This document shows positions 61,281 through 64,000 of a stretch of DNA of 64,000 nt, piece after piece. A program made the translations under genes and the position numbers. The stretch is from assembly GCF_021044755.1 (NCBI RefSeq), contig NZ_JAJNOR010000003.1:146782-210781 (forward strand). The letters are read 5' to 3'. Below the pieces are notes generated by a model that searched no databases, was not told the origin of the DNA, and was given only the letters and a program-made list of their open reading frames with translations. Positions within the stretch are counted from its first letter, which is position 1; each line of letters opens with the position of its first letter. Origin of the DNA: Lientehia hominis. Lineage in GTDB: Bacteria; Bacillota; Clostridia; Lachnospirales; Lachnospiraceae.

Positions 61281-61333
61281 AGTATAGCATGTTCCAAATA
61301 AATGACAATAAGAGAAGCATTATTCCGAATAAT
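61281..61333 (-). promoter_or_regulatory. Promoter of glnA with an upstream palindrome
   Basis: On the minus strand TTGTCA (complement 61303-61308), 16-bp spacer, TATACT (complement 61281-61286). A perfect palindrome ATTATTC-C-GAATAAT (61319-61333) lies directly upstream of the -35 box, a position suited to an activator. It does not match the GlnR/TnrA consensus I know. Confidence 0.6.
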
Positions 61334-61356
61334 CATAAGTAATTAATTAAATTTCT

Positions 61357-62721
61357 TTATTCATGAAATTCTGATTCCGAAGTCGTTTTTTCATTCCATA
61401 TCTGCACGGCAAAGTCCAGCAAATACTCCTTCGTGTTCCGTTCAGGGCATTCCAGAACTGATTCCAGGCATCTTTGAAGACATTCACCCAGCTTCTTTCC
61501 CGGCTTCATGCCAGCGCCGATCAGATCCCCGCCTTTTATGGCCAATTCACTGAGAGACACACAATCTCCGGACTCAAGGATTTCCTTATAATATTCCTGT
61601 ACCTGCAGGAGCTTTGGCAGATACATCTCCCTCGCATATTCGTTCTTTCCCATACTGTCGGCAGTACATACCTCCAGCAACAGAGGAAACAGGTCCCTTC
61701 CCACACGGTTCAGAGCTTCCCTGACTCCTTCTTTGGAAATAGGAAACGGAAAATCATGATATGTGACTAAGGTCGTCACCGCATCCAGAGTAGCGTTGTC
61801 AAACTTGAGTCTCCGGATGATCTTCCTTGCTATCTCCGCGCCGGCCTCTGCATGATGATAAAAATGGATGTTCCCCTGTTCATCCTCCGATCTCACCTGA
61901 GGCTTTCCCAGATCATGAAGGAGCATCGTCCAGCGCAGGATATGGTCCACCCTTATGTTTTCCAGCGTCCTCAGCGTATGCTCACCCACCGACAGCCGGT
62001 GATAGAGGTTTCTCTGAGGCGTCTCCATGGCCCGGTCAAATTCCGGAATCACCACGGCAGTGATTCCCAGCTCGTACGCCTTGCGGAAATATTCCGGATG
62101 CGGAGAACACAGAAGTTTATCCAGCTCTGCTTGTATTCTCTCCCTGCTGATCAGTTCCAGTCGGGAGGCCATTTTCTGTATCGCCCTGCTCGTTTCCTCT
62201 TCTATGGAAAATCCCAGCTGGGCCGAAAACCGGACTGCCCTCAGGATACGCAGCGCGTCTTCCGTAAATCGCTCTTCTGCGCTTCCCACACAGCGGATGA
62301 TTCCTGATTTTAGGTCATCCATTCCATGGAATTCATCAATAATTCCTGATTTATCGCTGTAAGCCATGGCATTGATGGTAAAATCCCGCCGCCTGAGATC
62401 CTCTCTAAGACTCGCCGTAAAGGTGACATCCTTCGGATGTCTCCCATCCTCGTATTCTCCATCCAGGCGGTATGTGGTCACTTCATACCCGCATTTCCCC
62501 ATGAGAACTGTGACAGTTCCATGCTGGATGCCCGTATCCACAGTTCTCCGAAAGTGCCGTTTCACCTGCTCCGGCCTGGCCGACGTGGTGATATCCCAGT
62601 CCTCCGGCACCCGTCCCAGAAGCGTGTCCCTGACACAGCCGCCCACAGCATAGGCCTCATATCCAGCCTCCTCCAGGATACCGATAATAGAAGCCACATG
62701 AGGCGGAATCTCAATTTTCAT
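61357..62721 (-). CDS. cca: CCA tRNA nucleotidyltransferase (with HD domain)
   Basis: 454 residues. The class II nucleotidyltransferase head has AYAVGGCVRDTLLGRVPEDW, DITTSA (DxD metal site) and YRLDGEYEDGRHPKDVTFTA, then RRDFTINAMAY. The RNA-binding region has RILRAVRFSAQLGFSIEEET and RIQAELDKLL. An HD phosphohydrolase-type domain follows (WTMLLHDLGKPQVRSEDEQG, FYHHAEAGAEIA). It adds or repairs the 3' CCA end of tRNAs. Repeat copy 2 lies directly upstream of its start (62788). Confidence 0.96.
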   Translation of the reverse strand: MKIEIPPHVASIIGILEEAGYEAYAVGGCVRDTLLGRVPEDWDITTSARPEQVKRHFRRTVDTGIQHGTVTVLMGKCGYEVTTYRLDGEYEDGRHPKDVTFTASLREDLRRRDFTINAMAYSDKSGIIDEFHGMDDLKSGIIRCVGSAEERFTEDALRILRAVRFSAQLGFSIEEETSRAIQKMASRLELISRERIQAELDKLLCSPHPEYFRKAYELGITAVVIPEFDRAMETPQRNLYHRLSVGEHTLRTLENIRVDHILRWTMLLHDLGKPQVRSEDEQGNIHFYHHAEAGAEIARKIIRRLKFDNATLDAVTTLVTYHDFPFPISKEGVREALNRVGRDLFPLLLEVCTADSMGKNEYAREMYLPKLLQVQEYYKEILESGDCVSLSELAIKGGDLIGAGMKPGKKLGECLQRCLESVLECPERNTKEYLLDFAVQIWNEKTTSESEFHE

Positions 62722-62787
62722 AAAAAGGCCCCTCTCTTTCTTCCGCCGCGTCTGTAAACATCCGCGGACCGAATCTCTGTCATATCA

Positions 62788-63508
62788 TACCTTTAAATAC
62801 CTTACAAACAAACCTATTATATCAAACCGAGGAGACAGGAGTAAGTCCGCTTCCATCCAGGCGGGTCGCTGGCAGCCGTAACCAGCATCTTTGCGGCCTT
62901 CGGTCGGTCCTTTCCAACTGACATGGATAAATCGATATTTTTCCATGTCAGATTCCAACAAAAATCCGCATGATATGCGATTTTTGCCTCCCTCCGGCCG
63001 GGAAGATCCTGCCAACGCCTTTGCAGCGCTCCCCTTACGATGGAATCGGATTGTTCCTCCTGCTCCTCTTCCCGCACTGAAATAAGCTTTTATTTGTTGT
63101 GAAAGCCATTGAGGCGGCCACGGAGGCCCGCCGCCGTAAGGCGTGCGGGCCCTGTGGCTATCCAATCCTTTTCTGGAATCAGGAAAATGGAAAACATTCA
63201 TAACGGTGCGGCAGACAAAAAACCGGCAGAACGATTCCGGGCCGGCCTAAAGGAGAGCGCCGCAGGGCAGCGGCCGGTGTTCCCCAGGCAGAGGGAGGCA
63301 AAAACGGAAAATCCGATTCCGTTTTTGAGCGAACAGGAGATGGGAAATCATAAGGATTTCCTGTTGACATGTGAGCGGTACTGCCGGAGCGGGGATAAAG
63401 CGGCCCCTGCATCGCCAGCGAACCGACATCGTGACGGCTCGGAACTTCTGACGGTGTCTGACGGGGACTTAGTTGGATACATCCCCAAATAGATTCTAAA
63501 AAGTATTT
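62788..63508 (-). repeat. ~720-bp hairpin-rich dispersed repeat, copy 2
   Basis: Reverse-complement match to 34448-35169. Boundaries are ATACCTTTAAATAC on the left and GATTCTAAAAAGTATTT on the right, both shared with copy 1. The stems of copy 1 are kept, for example TGACATGG/CCATGTCA (62919-62950), AAAAATCCGCAT/ATGCGATTTTT (62960-62986) and AAAACGGAAAATCCGATTCCGTTTT (63301-63325). Copies diverge most in the first ~60 nt on the 63500 side. It sits between cca and fhs. Strand is given relative to copy 1. Confidence 0.85.
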
Positions 63509-63569
63509 GGTTGTATACTATGACAAGTCGTGGATATATCATACCACATTTCAAACTTGAAGGGCAAGA

Positions 63570-63604
63570 AAAAAGGCCATGCACCCCACTGTACATGGCC
63601 TTTC
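63570..63604 (-). terminator. Terminator of the fhs gene
   Basis: AAAGGCCATG (63572-63581) pairs with CATGGCCTTT (63594-63603). Read on the minus strand it is followed by a TTTTTTC run. Located ~95 nt past the fhs stop codon. Confidence 0.9.
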
Positions 63605-63697
63605 CCTATTGCTTAAAACCTTCTCCCTTGTAACCCAGCCCGTCAGACAACGGGCGCAAATCTATGAAAAAGAAATATTTAGTAATGTTGTGCCAGA

Positions 63698-64000
63698 TTA
63701 GAACAGGCCTGTGATCTTGCCGCTCTCATCCACATCGATCTTCTCCGCGGCCGGTACCTTCGGCAGTCCCGGCATCGTCATGATCTCTCCTGTCAATGCC
63801 ACGATGAACCCTGCTCCTGCCGATATCTTCAGGTTCCTTACCGTCACCTCGAAGTCCTTCGGCGCTCCCAGCAGCTTCTGGTCGTCGGAAAAGCTGTACT
63901 GCGTCTTCGCCATACAGATCGGGCAGTCTCCATAGCCCAACTCCTCCAGCTGCTTCGCCTGCTTCTTCGCTGCCGCCGTCAGCACCACTCCCTTGCCATG
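63698..64000 (-). CDS. fhs: Formate-tetrahydrofolate ligase (C-terminal part; 5' end beyond window)
   Basis: About 100 codons of the C-terminus are visible, running off the right edge. GDCPICMAKTQYSFSDDQKL, LGAPKDFEVTVRNLKISAGA and GFIVALTGEIMTMPGLPKVP then AAEKIDVDESGKITGLF is the highly conserved end of Fhs (full length about 555 residues). The enzyme makes 10-formyl-tetrahydrofolate from formate, ATP and THF, for purine synthesis and, in acetogens, the methyl branch of the Wood-Ljungdahl pathway. Acetogenesis cannot be inferred from this gene alone. Confidence 0.97.
   Translation of the reverse strand, partial: HGKGVVLTAAAKKQAKQLEELGYGDCPICMAKTQYSFSDDQKLLGAPKDFEVTVRNLKISAGAGFIVALTGEIMTMPGLPKVPAAEKIDVDESGKITGLF

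Noticed and set aside
1..64000. tRNA, rRNA or CRISPR array
   Set aside because: No cloverleaf, rRNA core sequence or regularly spaced short direct repeats were recognised on reading the intergenic regions; a dedicated scan was not possible.

Overview
The window looks like chromosome from a spore-forming, gut-type Lachnospiraceae or related Clostridia. The basis is Firmicutes-style Shine-Dalgarno sites, a SipL-like spore coat morphogenetic protein, a CotS-family protein, rubrerythrin, formate-tetrahydrofolate ligase and LytR-CpsA-Psr proteins. Most genes are moderately GC-rich. The glycan-specific part of one polysaccharide locus (about 5.4-21.5 kb) is clearly AT-rich. No rRNA, tRNA, CRISPR array or intact insertion sequence was seen.

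Layout. 1-4.3 kb: partial DUF951 gene, sirtuin, Eis-like acetyltransferase, DUF2156 protein and an LCP ligase, all on the minus strand. 4.4-5.5 kb: a plus-strand gene fusing a Spo0A-type DNA-binding domain to an IS1182-type transposase N-terminal domain, preceded by a promoter and a leader terminator. 5.45-26.06 kb: one long minus-strand capsule or wall-polysaccharide operon of the Wzy type. It runs from the cpsB/cpsC/cpsD phosphoregulatory genes through an initiating sugar transferase, glycosyltransferases, a radical SAM enzyme, an acetyltransferase, a five-gene CDP-dideoxysugar cassette (ddhA-ddhB-ddhC-yerE-like-yerF-like), Wzy, Wzx and LicD. The cassette predicts a branched 3,6-dideoxyhexose of the yersiniose type. 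26.5-34.4 kb: LTA-synthase-like sulfatase with a G9 tract, FKBP-type foldase lipoprotein, cold-shock gene with an attenuator-like leader, GDPD, and a NatAB-like ABC exporter.

34.4-35.2 kb and 62.8-63.5 kb hold two inverted copies of a ~720-bp hairpin-rich repeat. Its substitutions change the protein in the overlapping frames I compared, so it is probably non-coding (structured RNA or non-autonomous element). Between the copies are PadR/DUF2812, a LacI-controlled PfkB-SIS-RbsD sugar operon, rubrerythrin, a GyrI-like protein, a HAD-like protein lacking catalytic residues, hemolysin III, a GIY-YIG protein, SipL- and PrcB-like proteins, phosphoglucomutase, CotS and an aldo/keto reductase. Next comes a sugar ABC transporter/kinase/aldolase operon bracketed by two GntR/UTRA regulators and by TGTACGTACA operators. 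A Gfo/Idh/MocA dehydrogenase, NagB, glutamine synthetase and CCA transferase follow, and the window ends in the 3' part of fhs.

Functional logic. The polysaccharide locus is self-contained for nucleotide-sugar supply, assembly, export, polymerisation and chain-length control. LCP (3.2 kb) is a candidate for attaching the product to peptidoglycan, and the sulfatase could add glycerol-phosphate. Poly-G tracts in the divergent promoter region and in the sulfatase coding sequence share flanking sequence and may make surface expression phase-variable. All functional calls come from reading the sequence and remembered families; no database search was run.
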